A stretch of 64,000 nucleotides of DNA from JAFGPS01 sp964628465 (GCA_964628465.1 CAZVOA010000010.1:29255-93254); one strand, 5' to 3'; positions 10,268-19,261 are shown, counted from the first letter of the stretch. The notes: generated by a model from the letters alone, not told the origin. Numbers and translations: made by a program.

Positions 10268-10379
10268 CCAACTAAAGTCGGGTCCCATGCAAATGAGCGG
10301 CGTGAATCTGGTCAGGCCGGGAACGGAGCAGCCATAAGCGTTAGTTTGTTGTGCCGTGGATAAACCCGACTTTAGTTGG
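10268..10379 (+). ncRNA. ffs: Signal recognition particle RNA (small bacterial type)
   Basis: RNA core of the signal recognition particle; it binds Ffh and targets secreted and membrane proteins to the translocon. The universally conserved domain IV is present: GGTCAGGCC, a GGAA tetraloop closed by ccg/cgg, then GGAGCAGCC (about 10309-10332). The ends form a perfect 15-bp helix, ccaactaaagtcggg at 10268-10282 against cccgactttagttgg at 10365-10379, so the hairpin limits are well set. At about 112 nt it is the small 4.5S-like form without an Alu domain. It lies just upstream of sppA. Confidence 0.93.
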
Positions 10380-10444
10380 CTGTATCTTTATACCTTCAAA
10401 TTGATTAAGGGAAAAGAGCTTAGTTTTTTTAAGGAAATTATGAA

Positions 10445-11479
10445 ATGGATTTTAAAGGTTACAATCATTCGGAAAATCAGACTCCCTCACAACCAGCTAT
10501 TCAACCAATATATATCACTGAGAGGAAGCAAAAACTTGGCTTTTTCCGAAGTATCTACGTAGGATTTTCAATTTTGCTAAAAATCGTATTCATCTTGATA
10601 TTTATCAGCATAATAGCTTTTTTTGTGAGCGGCGAAAAGAACATCTTAATGGAAGATATATTGAGAGATGGACCGGCGGGAACAAAAATTGCCGTAGTCA
10701 ACCTTCAGGGAACTATATATGCCGAACAAGCTGAAAACGTTTACAAACAGTTGGAAGCCGCCCAAAAAGACGATAAAGTAAAAGCTGTAATACTCAGGGT
10801 TGACTCCCCCGGTGGGACTGTTTCGGCAAGTGACCAAATATATCATGAAATCATGAGTTTTCGTTCAAATACTAAAAAACCTGTTATTGCGTTCATGCAG
10901 GGAACGGCAGCTTCCGGTGGTTATTATGCTTCTGTAGCATGTGAAAAAATTATAGCTGAACCCACTACAATTACAGGCTCAATCGGCGTAATAAGCTCCT
11001 ATCTGGTTTTGAAAAACCTGCTTGAAGACAAGCTGGGAGTTCAGCCGGTAGTAATAAAATCGGGTGCAAAAAAGGATTGGCCAAGTTCGTTTAGAGATCC
11101 TAACGATGAAGAAAAAAAATATATCTATGATAAACTTATAAAACCTACTCTTGATATATTTGTTGGAGTAGTCGCGAAAGGCAGAGAAAAAGTTCTTACC
11201 CCAGATGAAGTAAGGACACTTGCTGATGGGAGCATCTTCGGTGCACAGGAAGCCTTGGAAAAGAAACTGATTGATGATATAGGCTACCTTGATGACGCGA
11301 TAAATATGATAAAAACATTAGCTGGAATTGGTGATGCTCAGGTAGTTCAGTATAAAAGACCATTCTCTTTTGGCAGTATAATGGGCGTCGAAAGCAAAAA
11401 GAGCTTATTAAAACTTGATAAAAACACATTATACGAACTTGGGACGCCACAGACTTTATATCTCTGGAGTGCATATTAA
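10445..11479 (+). CDS. sppA: Signal peptide peptidase SppA
   Basis: Membrane-bound serine protease of the ClpP/crotonase-like S49 family that degrades signal peptides after their release. The 344 residues match the short, single-domain SppA seen in Bacillus. A membrane segment (~38-61) follows a polar N-terminus. The SppA core starts at IAVVNLQGTI (82-91) and includes VDSPGGTVSASD. The nucleophile is Ser157 in GTAASGGYYAS; the general-base lysine is Lys209 or Lys210 in IKSGAKKDW, matching the Ser-Lys spacing of about 52 known in B. subtilis SppA. It lies 65 bp after the SRP RNA, so two protein-export functions are side by side. The next gene follows after 37 bp and may be cotranscribed. Confidence 0.92.
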   Translation: MDFKGYNHSENQTPSQPAIQPIYITERKQKLGFFRSIYVGFSILLKIVFILIFISIIAFFVSGEKNILMEDILRDGPAGTKIAVVNLQGTIYAEQAENVYKQLEAAQKDDKVKAVILRVDSPGGTVSASDQIYHEIMSFRSNTKKPVIAFMQGTAASGGYYASVACEKIIAEPTTITGSIGVISSYLVLKNLLEDKLGVQPVVIKSGAKKDWPSSFRDPNDEEKKYIYDKLIKPTLDIFVGVVAKGREKVLTPDEVRTLADGSIFGAQEALEKKLIDDIGYLDDAINMIKTLAGIGDAQVVQYKRPFSFGSIMGVESKKSLLKLDKNTLYELGTPQTLYLWSAY

Positions 11480-11516
11480 GTCAGGTTTTCACTTTTTGTA
11501 GATATGGGAATTACCT

Positions 11517-12473
11517 TTGTCTGTTTTACTTTTAATCGTTGGTTTCGTTCTGGTAATTAAAGGAGCTGATTTCCTCGTTGACGGCGGCTCATCTTTAGCA
11601 AGGAAACTGCATATTTCTGACCTCGTTATCGGATTAACCGTTGTAGCTTTTGGCACATCCTTACCTGAATTAGCAGTAAATATCACAGCAAGTTTAAAAG
11701 GCAGTTCAGAAATTGCCATCACAAACGTATTGGGAAGCAATACCGCAAATATACTTTTAATCCTTGGTGTTTCGTCAATAGTTTTTCCCCTTGCGGTCAC
11801 ACGTGGAACAGTATATAAGGAAATCCCGTTCAGCCTGCTCGCTGCTCTGGTTCTTGCGGCGATGGCCGGTGACGCTATAATTGATGGGAAAAATACTTCC
11901 GAATTAACAAGAATAGACGGACTTGTTCTGTTAGCGTTTTTTATCATTTTCATTTACTACACCGCAGGTATCGCTCAGGATACAAGCTCAATGAGCGAAG
12001 AGATAAATAAACATATTCATAGTTTGCGGAAATCCATAGCTTTAATAGCAGGTGGACTTGTACTCTTGATTTTCGGCGGAAAATGGATTGTCAGCGGTGC
12101 GATAGACATAGCACATCATTTTAATATCAGCGAATCAGTCATTGGCGCTACGGTCGTTGCGGTAGGTACATCCATACCGGAACTGGCAACTTCAGTAGTT
12201 GCGGCTTTCAAAAAGAAACCGGACATAGCCGTCGGAAATGTAGTCGGCTCGAATATTTTCAATATCTTCTTAATTCTCGGAATAAGTTCAGTAATAAAAC
12301 CTTTACCTGTTCATTCATCTGATATTATTCATTTCACAGCAGTCATTATTTCAAGCATGCTTCTTTTTATCTGTATGTTTACAGGCAAAAGAAAAATTAT
12401 CGACAGGTGGGAAGGCTGGATGCTTCTGGCCGGCTATATCATTTACATTACGGCCGTTATAGTTTTAAGATAA
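11517..12473 (+). CDS. Calcium/sodium antiporter, CaxA/YrbG family
   Basis: Inner-membrane cation exchanger of 318 residues with the internal duplication typical of the Na_Ca_ex family. The two alpha-repeats carry the ion-binding signatures GTSLPEL (46-52) and GTSIPEL (217-223), each followed by a conserved GSN motif (VLGSNTANILLILG and VVGSNIFNIFLILG). It probably exports Ca2+ in exchange for Na+ or H+. The frame is closed by a stop at 11499-11501 and has no ATG or GTG before the first membrane helix, so the TTG at 11517 is the only reasonable start. The downstream gene begins one base after its stop, so the two are almost certainly cotranscribed. Confidence 0.92.
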   Translation: MSVLLLIVGFVLVIKGADFLVDGGSSLARKLHISDLVIGLTVVAFGTSLPELAVNITASLKGSSEIAITNVLGSNTANILLILGVSSIVFPLAVTRGTVYKEIPFSLLAALVLAAMAGDAIIDGKNTSELTRIDGLVLLAFFIIFIYYTAGIAQDTSSMSEEINKHIHSLRKSIALIAGGLVLLIFGGKWIVSGAIDIAHHFNISESVIGATVVAVGTSIPELATSVVAAFKKKPDIAVGNVVGSNIFNIFLILGISSVIKPLPVHSSDIIHFTAVIISSMLLFICMFTGKRKIIDRWEGWMLLAGYIIYITAVIVLR

Positions 12474-12474
12474 T

Positions 12475-13203
12475 ATGAATTCTTGTATTACAATAAAAGC
12501 GTTCATCGATAACTATATTTACTTATATCAATATGAACAGAATAAGGTAATAGCAATTGATACAGGCGATAGCAAACCTGTATTTAAGGAACTTGAAAAA
12601 AACAATTTGGCTCTTGCCGCAATCCTTCTAACACATCATCACAATGACCATATCGGCGGAGCAAGTGAACTCAAAAAGAAAACAGGTTGCAAAATAATCG
12701 GCCCAGACGCAAAACGAATTAATGATATTGATGAAATTGTCGAAGATAAACAAATCCTGACTTTCAGAAATACCAATATAGAAGTAATCGCCACGCCGGG
12801 ACATACGATAACATCTGTTTGCTATTATATCTCCAAAAATGCAGAACAGGAAAACGGCATAGTTTTTACCGGCGATACATTATTCATCGGAGGCTGTGGA
12901 AGATTGTTCGAGTGCGAGGCGGAAACAATGTGGAATTCTCTACAAAGATTAGCCGCCCTGCCTGATGATACAAAAGTATATCCCGGCCATGATTACACTC
13001 TGGAAAACTACAAATTCGCTTTGCAGGAAAAACTTAACAATCCATTGATATTAGAGCGAATCGCGAAAATCAAACATAACAAATCAACCGTATCTTCTAC
13101 AATCGCACATGAAAAAGAAACAAATATCTTTCTAAAAGCTAAATCGCTTGAAACATTCGCAGAATTACGTCAACGCAAAGATAATTTTAAATTCATATCA
13201 TAA
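12475..13203 (+). CDS. gloB: Hydroxyacylglutathione hydrolase-like MBL-fold enzyme (glyoxalase II)
   Basis: Cytosolic metallo-beta-lactamase-fold thioesterase; glyoxalase II hydrolyses S-lactoylglutathione to lactate and glutathione. All binuclear metal ligands are visible: H54, H56, D58 and H59 in THHHNDH, H110 in TPGHT, D134 in FTGDTLF and H172 in YPGHDYT. GCGRLFE and the C-terminal region after the last histidine fit the HAGH type, and the length of 242 is close to the family's ~255. Its start overlaps the end of the antiporter operon with a one-base gap. In an anaerobic planctomycete the thiol carrier need not be glutathione. Confidence 0.85.
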   Translation: MNSCITIKAFIDNYIYLYQYEQNKVIAIDTGDSKPVFKELEKNNLALAAILLTHHHNDHIGGASELKKKTGCKIIGPDAKRINDIDEIVEDKQILTFRNTNIEVIATPGHTITSVCYYISKNAEQENGIVFTGDTLFIGGCGRLFECEAETMWNSLQRLAALPDDTKVYPGHDYTLENYKFALQEKLNNPLILERIAKIKHNKSTVSSTIAHEKETNIFLKAKSLETFAELRQRKDNFKFIS

Positions 13204-13314
13204 TTTTATTAAAATAAGGAATTTCCTTACAAATATCATTTTGAACTCGTTTTTGAAACTATGAGTATAAATAACATGAGTTTATGCTAAAATTCCAAGA
13301 AAGGAGTTTATAAA

Positions 13315-14331
13315 ATGAACAGCAAAAAGCTTAAAACAGTTTTAATGCTTTCTGTTATAGTTTTGAGTTGCAGTCTATGGGTTTTATCTGAACCGCAAAA
13401 AGACAACTCACAGCCAGTCTTAAAAACAAAAAAGGAAGAGAAAAAAATGTATAGAAAACTAACACGTGATGAAGAAAGAGTTATCGTAAAAAAAGGAACG
13501 GAAGCGCCTTTTACTGGTGAATATAACAATTTTTTCGAAAAAGGTGTTTATACCTGCCGCAGATGCGGTGCGGAACTTTTCGAGTCAGACAATAAATTCG
13601 CATCCGAGTGTGGCTGGCCAAGCTTTGACGAACAAATTCCAGGTGCGGTCAAGTGGACGCCCGATAAAGATGGAATGCGTACCGAAATTACCTGCACAAA
13701 CTGCGGCGGGCATCTCGGACATGTATTTCTTGGCGAAGGTTATACCGCCAAAAATACACGATATTGCGTTAACTCAATTTCGATGATTTTCATACCCGCT
13801 GAAAAAAGAGTACGAACCGAGAAAGCGATTTTCGCTTCCGGCTGCTTCTGGGGTACGGAATTTTATATGCAGAAAGAACCGGGTGTAATCTCAACCACCG
13901 TTGGTTATACAGGCGGCCATGTTGATTATCCTACATACGCACAGGTATGTACCGGCACAACTGGTCACGCTGAATCCGTACAGATTATTTATGATCCAAA
14001 CAAAACCAGTTATGAGAAATTAGCGAAACTTTTCTTCGAGACGCATGATTTCACACAAGTAAACGGGCAGGGTCCGGATATTGGGCCTCAGTATCGCTCA
14101 GCGATATTCTACTTAAACGACAAGCAGAAAGAAACCGCAATCAAACTTGTTAATATTCTCAAGGAAAAAGGCAAAAACGTCGCGACGGAAATTACACCCG
14201 CCGGAAGATTTTGGCCCGCGGAAGAATATCACCAGCAATACTATGACAAGAACGGCAAACGTCCCTACTGCCATGTATATCGAAAAATATTTGATAATAA
14301 AACAGAAGCTGAACCTGCAAAAAAGCTGTAG
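13315..14331 (+). CDS. msrAB: Exported MsrB-MsrA fusion, peptide methionine sulfoxide reductase
   Basis: Bifunctional enzyme that reduces both stereoisomers of methionine sulfoxide in oxidised proteins. A signal peptide or membrane anchor occupies residues ~5-25, so it works outside the cytoplasm. MsrB comes first (~46-160), with the zinc cysteines C81/C84 (CRRC) and C127/C130 (CTNC) and the catalytic Cys151 in RYCVNS. MsrA follows (~170-325), with catalytic Cys177 in GCFWG, plus GYTGG and GHAESVQ. The order B-A is opposite to the A-B order of the Neisseria enzyme. A good AAAGGAG site lies before the ATG. Confidence 0.95.
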   Translation: MNSKKLKTVLMLSVIVLSCSLWVLSEPQKDNSQPVLKTKKEEKKMYRKLTRDEERVIVKKGTEAPFTGEYNNFFEKGVYTCRRCGAELFESDNKFASECGWPSFDEQIPGAVKWTPDKDGMRTEITCTNCGGHLGHVFLGEGYTAKNTRYCVNSISMIFIPAEKRVRTEKAIFASGCFWGTEFYMQKEPGVISTTVGYTGGHVDYPTYAQVCTGTTGHAESVQIIYDPNKTSYEKLAKLFFETHDFTQVNGQGPDIGPQYRSAIFYLNDKQKETAIKLVNILKEKGKNVATEITPAGRFWPAEEYHQQYYDKNGKRPYCHVYRKIFDNKTEAEPAKKL

Positions 14332-14360
14332 AGACGCACGGCCGTGCGTCTCTACTTTTT
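14328..14360 (+). terminator. Bidirectional terminator / perfect 28-bp palindrome
   Basis: The 28-bp palindrome at 14328-14355 (arm gtagagacgcacgg, its exact reverse complement follows) overlaps the msrBA stop codon. It is followed by TTTTT on the plus strand and, three bases past its other end, by TTTTTT on the minus strand, so it can end both msrBA and the convergent GH115 gene. Similar G-rich palindromes occur as dispersed repeats in other bacteria; only one copy is in this window. Confidence 0.8.
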
Positions 14361-14364
14361 GATT

Positions 14365-17300
14365 CTATTTATGATAGCTTTCGGTTGGTCCGAGATAGCT
14401 TGGCTTCCAGCCGCCAATGTCGAGAACGAACTTCTGAACAACAATTCCGGGATCAACCATCCAGATTTTCAATGTATGATAGCCGGAACCTTCTATGTTA
14501 AGTGTAGTTTGGGCGATATGGCAATAATTTCTTACCGCGTTTTCCCACGTTCGGTTACCATTAACTGCACTGAAAGTTTGTGGCAGAATCTCAATAACTT
14601 TCGGTTCCTGGTCATCAATCGATACCGCGATATTTGTTCCCCTTGTCGGATCGAAATTTAATGAAGGACCAACGATTCCATAGAATTTTACTTCGCCGGG
14701 ATTGAATATATACATCTTGTATTCAAGGCACGGTGAATTCTGCGGAGGATTTACACTCTTTGCGGTTACCGGCATAATCGACAAGCCGGACAGTGTGCGG
14801 CCGTAATCTTCAATAACTTCCCAGCGAACATCACCGGCGGGAACATTCTTTGTAAAATGTTCCGCTTCAATTGAAATAACACCCTGTCCCTCGACAAAGC
14901 CATCGAGATTTTCACGTGTCACTTCAGTTGGATTAAAAGCATTAACTTTAACTGTAGCAGTTTCACCGGTCTTTCCATTGAGCGTGACTGTTCCTTCGGA
15001 TTTACCTTTAGGAGCTTTGCTCCAGTCCACAGAGACCCAGATTCTCTCATCTTTGGCTGCTGTTCCCTTTGTCGAGCTAAGCACTATCCACGGCTGATTC
15101 GCGGTGGCAGTATAATCAACTGAATTCTGGTCGCGATTGAAAACATCTATAAACTGTTTCTGCTGATTGAATACATCAAATTGCGGCAGTGATAATTCCT
15201 CAGTTCCCGGCCAGGCTTGTTCTGAGCCTTCTACCGCAACGCCAAGTGCGGCTTCTGCCAACGGGATGACAGTTCTTGTACGCGGCGCACTGTTTCGCTG
15301 TGGTGCATTCCAGCTTGTATAACCGATATGTACCTGATCCATAAAGTGATTCCATTTGCCGTCAGCAAATTCTGTATGATAAAATTTGACTAAATCGGCA
15401 TCGTTCTGGAACAATTTACTAACTTTATCAGCCAAATCGTTCGCGGAAACACGTCCCTGCTGAGCATAAAGAGCATTCTTTCCGGCGGTCAGATAAAGTT
15501 CGGTATAATTGGCACTGATTTTTGTCGGGAACAATATCAAATCATAAAACGTGTCTTTAACGTTTTCCGGCAGCTTATTGTAAATTTCTTCCGCTTTAGC
15601 GGCAAGAGCGTTAAATTCTTCGACAACTGTTTCGGCTTCCCTGTAATTTGTCTGGCTATACACGGAAGTATCAAGTAATTCAGGTTTGCGTCTCGAGTTG
15701 AATCGTGCATATTTTACATAGATTTCGGCAATATCTTTTGCGAACTCCGAGCCGAATTCACGCGACGCCCACATTTCAATATAATCTCTAATATTATCGT
15801 TTGTCCATTGTTTTGTATTCCAGCCAAGATTCAGGAAATACTCAGTTGGGAAAATGACATGTTTCAAATGGCCTACGTTTACAATCCAGATTCTGTCGGC
15901 GCCGTATTCTTTGGCGAGTGTCATCTGCTCCCAGACCTGCGGGAAAGCAATCGTATTTATCCACATATAATCACGCGGCCCGCCATGATAATCGAAATGG
16001 TAATAAATCCCCGCCCCGCCGGAGCGTTTTCTTTCGGCTTCGGTCGGTAATCTGCGGACATTGTGCCAGTTGTCCTCAGCCCAGAGCAGTGTCACATCAT
16101 CGGGAACACGCAGGCCTCTTGTGTAATATTCCTGTACTTCCTTATACAGACACCATGCCTGCGGCACTTCTGAAATATCTTTTTTATATACATCAGAAAT
16201 CATTTCTCTCTGGACATCCACTATTTTTTCAAGAAGAGCCATGCTTTCTTCGACGGTGCCGCCGCGAATCATTTCCGTATCATTGGCACCGCGTAAACCA
16301 ATAGTCAAAATACTTTCATAATCCTTATTTCTTGTAATTCCATCACGCCAGAATTGCTGTAATTCATCTGGTTGTGTGTAATAATTCCAACTGTTTCTAA
16401 AACGCCTGTCCCATTCTTTCTGAGCACGAATCATCGGCTCCTGATGTGACGTTCCCATTACTATGCCGTACTCATCAGCGAGTTTCGGATTCAATGGATC
16501 GTCTTCGTTAAAAGCGTTATTCCACATTGCCGGCCAGAGATAATTACCCTTCATACGAAGTATCATCTCGAAAACAGTTTTATAAAACTCACTGTTATAA
16601 TTTGTAACATTCCCCGGAACAGGCGGATTCTGTGATTGCGGAACAGTACCGAAGTTTTCTCTCACCCAGTTGCTCAAATCAGGTGCTTCATCGTTAATGA
16701 AAATTCCTCTGTACTTGACCGAAGGAGGTCCTTGCTTGTTTCTTCCGGGCAAAACATAGATCGAATTCTTCTTTTTGGGCTGTGAATCGCCCCAGAAATG
16801 TATCGGAGATATTCCTATATCTTCCGACAAATCATAAATGCCATAAATTGTGCCGCGTTTGTCACTTCCTGCTATTACAAGAGCGCGATCCACTCCCAGA
16901 AGCGGCTTCTCAACTACCTGAACTACGAAAGTTTCCCACTGCCCTTTGACATCGGAAACATTTATCTTGTTTTCACTTGCAAGCTGGTCAATAATCGGGC
17001 TTTTTCCAAGAGTACCAACCAAAATGACTTCTTTCGCATTAGGAACGGAATCTTTGGAAATTGCAGGTTCGATACCTGTAACCTTTTTAATATCACTTTG
17101 CAGGTCACCAACGGCACGAATAACACCCGGCCAGTCCTGACTGCTGAAATATATAGGTGCCGCTTTGCCATCTGCCGCTAAAGTCAATGCTTCAGGCTTG
17201 CTTTGCTCGGATATATACGATTCGAAATCGATACCCAAAGATGCTTGAGTGGCTATAAGCAATACAAAAAAAACAATCCAAATTTTCCATATAGATACTA

Positions 17301-17433
17301 ATTTTGTCATTCTGAACGAATTGAAGAATCTGATACGCTCAAACACTGTTTTAACGCAAGATGCTTCGCTTCGCTCAGCATGACAATATTTTGAGATTTT
17401 AAGTGATTTTGGACTTGTCGTGTTTAAGGACAT
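14365..17433 (-). CDS. Glycoside hydrolase family 115 protein, alpha-glucuronidase
   Basis: Exported hydrolase of 1022 residues. GH115 enzymes remove (4-O-methyl)glucuronic acid from xylan and some release it from arabinogalactan. Family features include the N-terminal domain with GTIYGIYDLSEDIGISP and FWGDSQPKKK, then KYRGIFINDEAPDL and MKGNYLWPAMWNN, MGTSHQEPM, TLLWAEDNW and YYHFDYHGGPRDYMW in the catalytic barrel, and a C-terminal module of ~300 residues. The start at 17433 has an AGGAG site at the right distance, while the better signal peptide starts at the internal Met42. Between them lies a dispersed palindromic repeat translated in frame (YCHAERSEAS), so the N-region before the hydrophobic core is unusually long, about 55 residues. 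Confidence 0.9.
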   Translation of the reverse strand: MSLNTTSPKSLKISKYCHAERSEASCVKTVFERIRFFNSFRMTKLVSIWKIWIVFFVLLIATQASLGIDFESYISEQSKPEALTLAADGKAAPIYFSSQDWPGVIRAVGDLQSDIKKVTGIEPAISKDSVPNAKEVILVGTLGKSPIIDQLASENKINVSDVKGQWETFVVQVVEKPLLGVDRALVIAGSDKRGTIYGIYDLSEDIGISPIHFWGDSQPKKKNSIYVLPGRNKQGPPSVKYRGIFINDEAPDLSNWVRENFGTVPQSQNPPVPGNVTNYNSEFYKTVFEMILRMKGNYLWPAMWNNAFNEDDPLNPKLADEYGIVMGTSHQEPMIRAQKEWDRRFRNSWNYYTQPDELQQFWRDGITRNKDYESILTIGLRGANDTEMIRGGTVEESMALLEKIVDVQREMISDVYKKDISEVPQAWCLYKEVQEYYTRGLRVPDDVTLLWAEDNWHNVRRLPTEAERKRSGGAGIYYHFDYHGGPRDYMWINTIAFPQVWEQMTLAKEYGADRIWIVNVGHLKHVIFPTEYFLNLGWNTKQWTNDNIRDYIEMWASREFGSEFAKDIAEIYVKYARFNSRRKPELLDTSVYSQTNYREAETVVEEFNALAAKAEEIYNKLPENVKDTFYDLILFPTKISANYTELYLTAGKNALYAQQGRVSANDLADKVSKLFQNDADLVKFYHTEFADGKWNHFMDQVHIGYTSWNAPQRNSAPRTRTVIPLAEAALGVAVEGSEQAWPGTEELSLPQFDVFNQQKQFIDVFNRDQNSVDYTATANQPWIVLSSTKGTAAKDERIWVSVDWSKAPKGKSEGTVTLNGKTGETATVKVNAFNPTEVTRENLDGFVEGQGVISIEAEHFTKNVPAGDVRWEVIEDYGRTLSGLSIMPVTAKSVNPPQNSPCLEYKMYIFNPGEVKFYGIVGPSLNFDPTRGTNIAVSIDDQEPKVIEILPQTFSAVNGNRTWENAVRNYCHIAQTTLNIEGSGYHTLKIWMVDPGIVVQKFVLDIGGWKPSYLGPTESYHK
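17305..17385. repeat. Dispersed palindromic repeat inside the GH115 5' end
   Basis: About 81 bp bounded by tgtcat and its mirror atgaca. The arms (17305-17331 tgtcattctgaacgaa... and 17359-17385 ...ttcgctcagcatgaca) are imperfect inverted repeats around a short non-palindromic centre. On the minus strand one arm translates as CHAERSEAS, a peptide known as a spurious product of this widespread repeat type in many bacterial genomes. A related half copy lies at 61680-61706. Confidence 0.75.
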
Positions 17434-17642
17434 TACTCTGCTCCTGTAGAAAGTTTAATCTTACTGTATGGCTTGAAACATTATTAACTATAAAAGTTTC
17501 AGATTTTCTTCAAAATAATTGATTATTTTAAAAATTGCAAGAAAAAACCATACAATCAGATTCCTTTGTTACATTGCAGTAGTGAATTATTGCTTTTTTA
17601 TAAAAATACAGGAGATAATTAAATCTGTACGAAGGTGAACTA

Positions 17643-18854
17643 TCATCTTGGATTTTTACTCAGGCTCGGTTTATCCAGTCTTACTGGGCCGCATGTTTTG
17701 CACGGACCTTCTTCGGTTAAATTCGGAACAGGAGTGCCTGGATAATATCCATTGCACTGTACCGTAAAAGTGTCAATTCCCGGCAAAGATAAATTAATAT
17801 TTTCAGAAAACATTTTAGCTTCGCCTTTTGTCGCAGGAGGAGTAATTTCGACTGTTACCTGGTACCCTTTGGTTGTTTTCAGAGTCTCACGAACATTTAT
17901 AACCCGGCTATTTGTAAACGTTGCGTTAAGATTAAATTCTTCACCATAATTGCTTATTACATTAATCGTCTTTATGATTGTTCTTGAAGGATCTACGTTA
18001 TTAAGTATGAGTCTTTGAGGGTTTATCGAAAATCTTGGTGGGGCATAAAACGTACCGCTTACCACCTTACAATCAGGATGCGAAATATTTATATTGAATT
18101 TACCTTCCAGTAACAGTCCGAGTGTTTCCACGTTGACCTTAGGTTTTAAAACGAATTGTGTCCCTTTTTCATTTGGATTAAAATCAACTTTAATACAATC
18201 AGCATTTGATTGGAAACCTGTAATAGAGAAAGGTTTATTATCAAGGCTTTTAATTATAATGTCTGGACAATCACCATTAGCCTCTATAAGCGAAAGATTA
18301 AGTCTCTTCGGTTCGTAATAAACTGGCGCGACAAGTTCAGCCGCTATCGCAAGCTGAATTTGGGGATTCTCAGGGTCATTTGTGCCAAGATAAATATGTT
18401 TTATAGCCTGGCCGGCCTCATTATCCGTATAATCCGCAAGTATCCTGCCGCTTTCACCTGGAGCGTATTGCCTTATATCATCCTCCAGGAAAGCCATGGT
18501 ACAATCACACGAAACCACCAGTTCTGAAATTATAAGATCGTCGTTTCCAACATTTGTAAAAACAAATTCACAAATATTGTTTTTTGTTCCAATACCAATT
18601 TTACCAAAGTCATGGCTCAGTGAGTTAAATTTAATCTTTGGAGCCTGATTCCTCGTAACCACATTTCTGTCAGGATTAGACGCAGAAACATTTTGAGTGG
18701 AACCGGATCTTACCTGCTGCCACATTGGCTGGTTAAACCATTCAGGATCAAGTCTTTCAGAACGTTTTGCCTGTTGTTCTTCGCAACCTGACAGAATTAT
18801 TAAAACACATGATAGAATAAAACTCATAATCAAAGCAAATGTTTTAAATTTCAT
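17643..18854 (-). CDS. DUF1573 lipoprotein with Ig-like/ASH-type repeats
   Basis: Predicted lipoprotein of 403 residues with lipobox LSGC (Cys24). After a polar linker comes a DUF1573 unit: LSHDFGKIGIG, CEFVFTNVGNDDLII and VVSCDCTMAFL, the standard pattern of these ~100-residue beta domains. Two or more further beta-sandwich-like segments follow up to residue ~385. The C-terminus has a CKTCG motif. The function is unknown; DUF1573 proteins are common in planctomycete and Bacteroidota envelopes. It has its own near-perfect promoter at 18987-19015 and a 5' leader of about 125 nt. Confidence 0.8.
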   Translation of the reverse strand: MKFKTFALIMSFILSCVLIILSGCEEQQAKRSERLDPEWFNQPMWQQVRSGSTQNVSASNPDRNVVTRNQAPKIKFNSLSHDFGKIGIGTKNNICEFVFTNVGNDDLIISELVVSCDCTMAFLEDDIRQYAPGESGRILADYTDNEAGQAIKHIYLGTNDPENPQIQLAIAAELVAPVYYEPKRLNLSLIEANGDCPDIIIKSLDNKPFSITGFQSNADCIKVDFNPNEKGTQFVLKPKVNVETLGLLLEGKFNINISHPDCKVVSGTFYAPPRFSINPQRLILNNVDPSRTIIKTINVISNYGEEFNLNATFTNSRVINVRETLKTTKGYQVTVEITPPATKGEAKMFSENINLSLPGIDTFTVQCNGYYPGTPVPNLTEEGPCKTCGPVRLDKPSLSKNPR

Positions 18855-18906
18855 TTTAAATTTCCCAAATTACTATGATAAATATTTTGCCGATTTACCG
18901 GGATAT

Positions 18907-18966
18907 TTACTTTGACTTAAAGGACATCTTGGCAAGAAATGCTAAAATGCCCACCTCCATGGTCAT
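18907..18966 (-). CDS. Possible 19-residue leader peptide upstream of the DUF1573 gene
   Basis: In the transcribed leader of the DUF1573 gene an ATG follows a GGGGGG run. It opens a 19-codon frame (MTMEVGILAF..., 17 codons from the second ATG), with a GGAGG inside it. It ends 52 bp before the lipoprotein ATG. No homolog is recognised and nothing shows that it is translated. It could be chance, a leader peptide, or simply the 5' UTR. Confidence 0.2.
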   Translation of the reverse strand: MTMEVGILAFLAKMSFKSK

Positions 18967-18986
18967 ACCCCCCTGATTATGAAAGT

Positions 18987-19015
18987 ATTATACCCAAATA
19001 GACCTCAAAAGTCAA
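18987..19015 (-). promoter_or_regulatory. Sigma-70-type promoter of the DUF1573 gene
   Basis: On the minus strand TTGACT (19015-19010) and a perfect TATAAT (18992-18987) are separated by 17 bases. The expected start of transcription is near 18980, giving a leader of about 125 nt before the lipoprotein ATG at 18854. Confidence 0.7.
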
Positions 19016-19173
19016 ATCCTTTTTACTTATAAGTGTATAATTAATTTATTCGGACTTTTTTTAGATTTTGTGTAACGCAAACCTTATTTTTTTTCAATTC
19101 AGCCCAAATTCAGCACTTTTTTACGATAACAATTAAATTCGGCAATTTATGTTAATTTTTTGTCTGTTTGTGC

Positions 19174-19202
19174 TTGACGAACCGCTCTTAAATTGATAAT
19201 TG
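19174..19202 (+). promoter_or_regulatory. Sigma-70-type promoter of the TPR lipoprotein gene
   Basis: TTGACG at 19174-19179 and TAATTG at 19197-19202 are separated by 17 bases, about 60 bp before the ATG at 19262, which has an AAGGAGG site. Confidence 0.45.
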
Positions 19203-19261
19203 ATAGTAGATAATTTGTGAAATAACCCTTTGGGATTAATTTATGTTGAAAGGAGGCCATT

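Larger units (their letters stand above)
18855..19261. other. Divergent regulatory region between DUF1573 and TPR lipoprotein genes
   Basis: About 400 bp that hold a minus-strand promoter at 18987-19015, a plus-strand promoter at 19174-19202 and a possible short leader ORF at 18907-18966 on the minus strand. The middle (19020-19140) is AT-rich and shows nothing else I can name. Confidence 0.6.

Noticed and set aside
17305..17385. Transposable element (MITE) with target-site duplication
   Set aside because: The arms are imperfect and no target-site duplication or transposase is visible; described only as a dispersed repeat.
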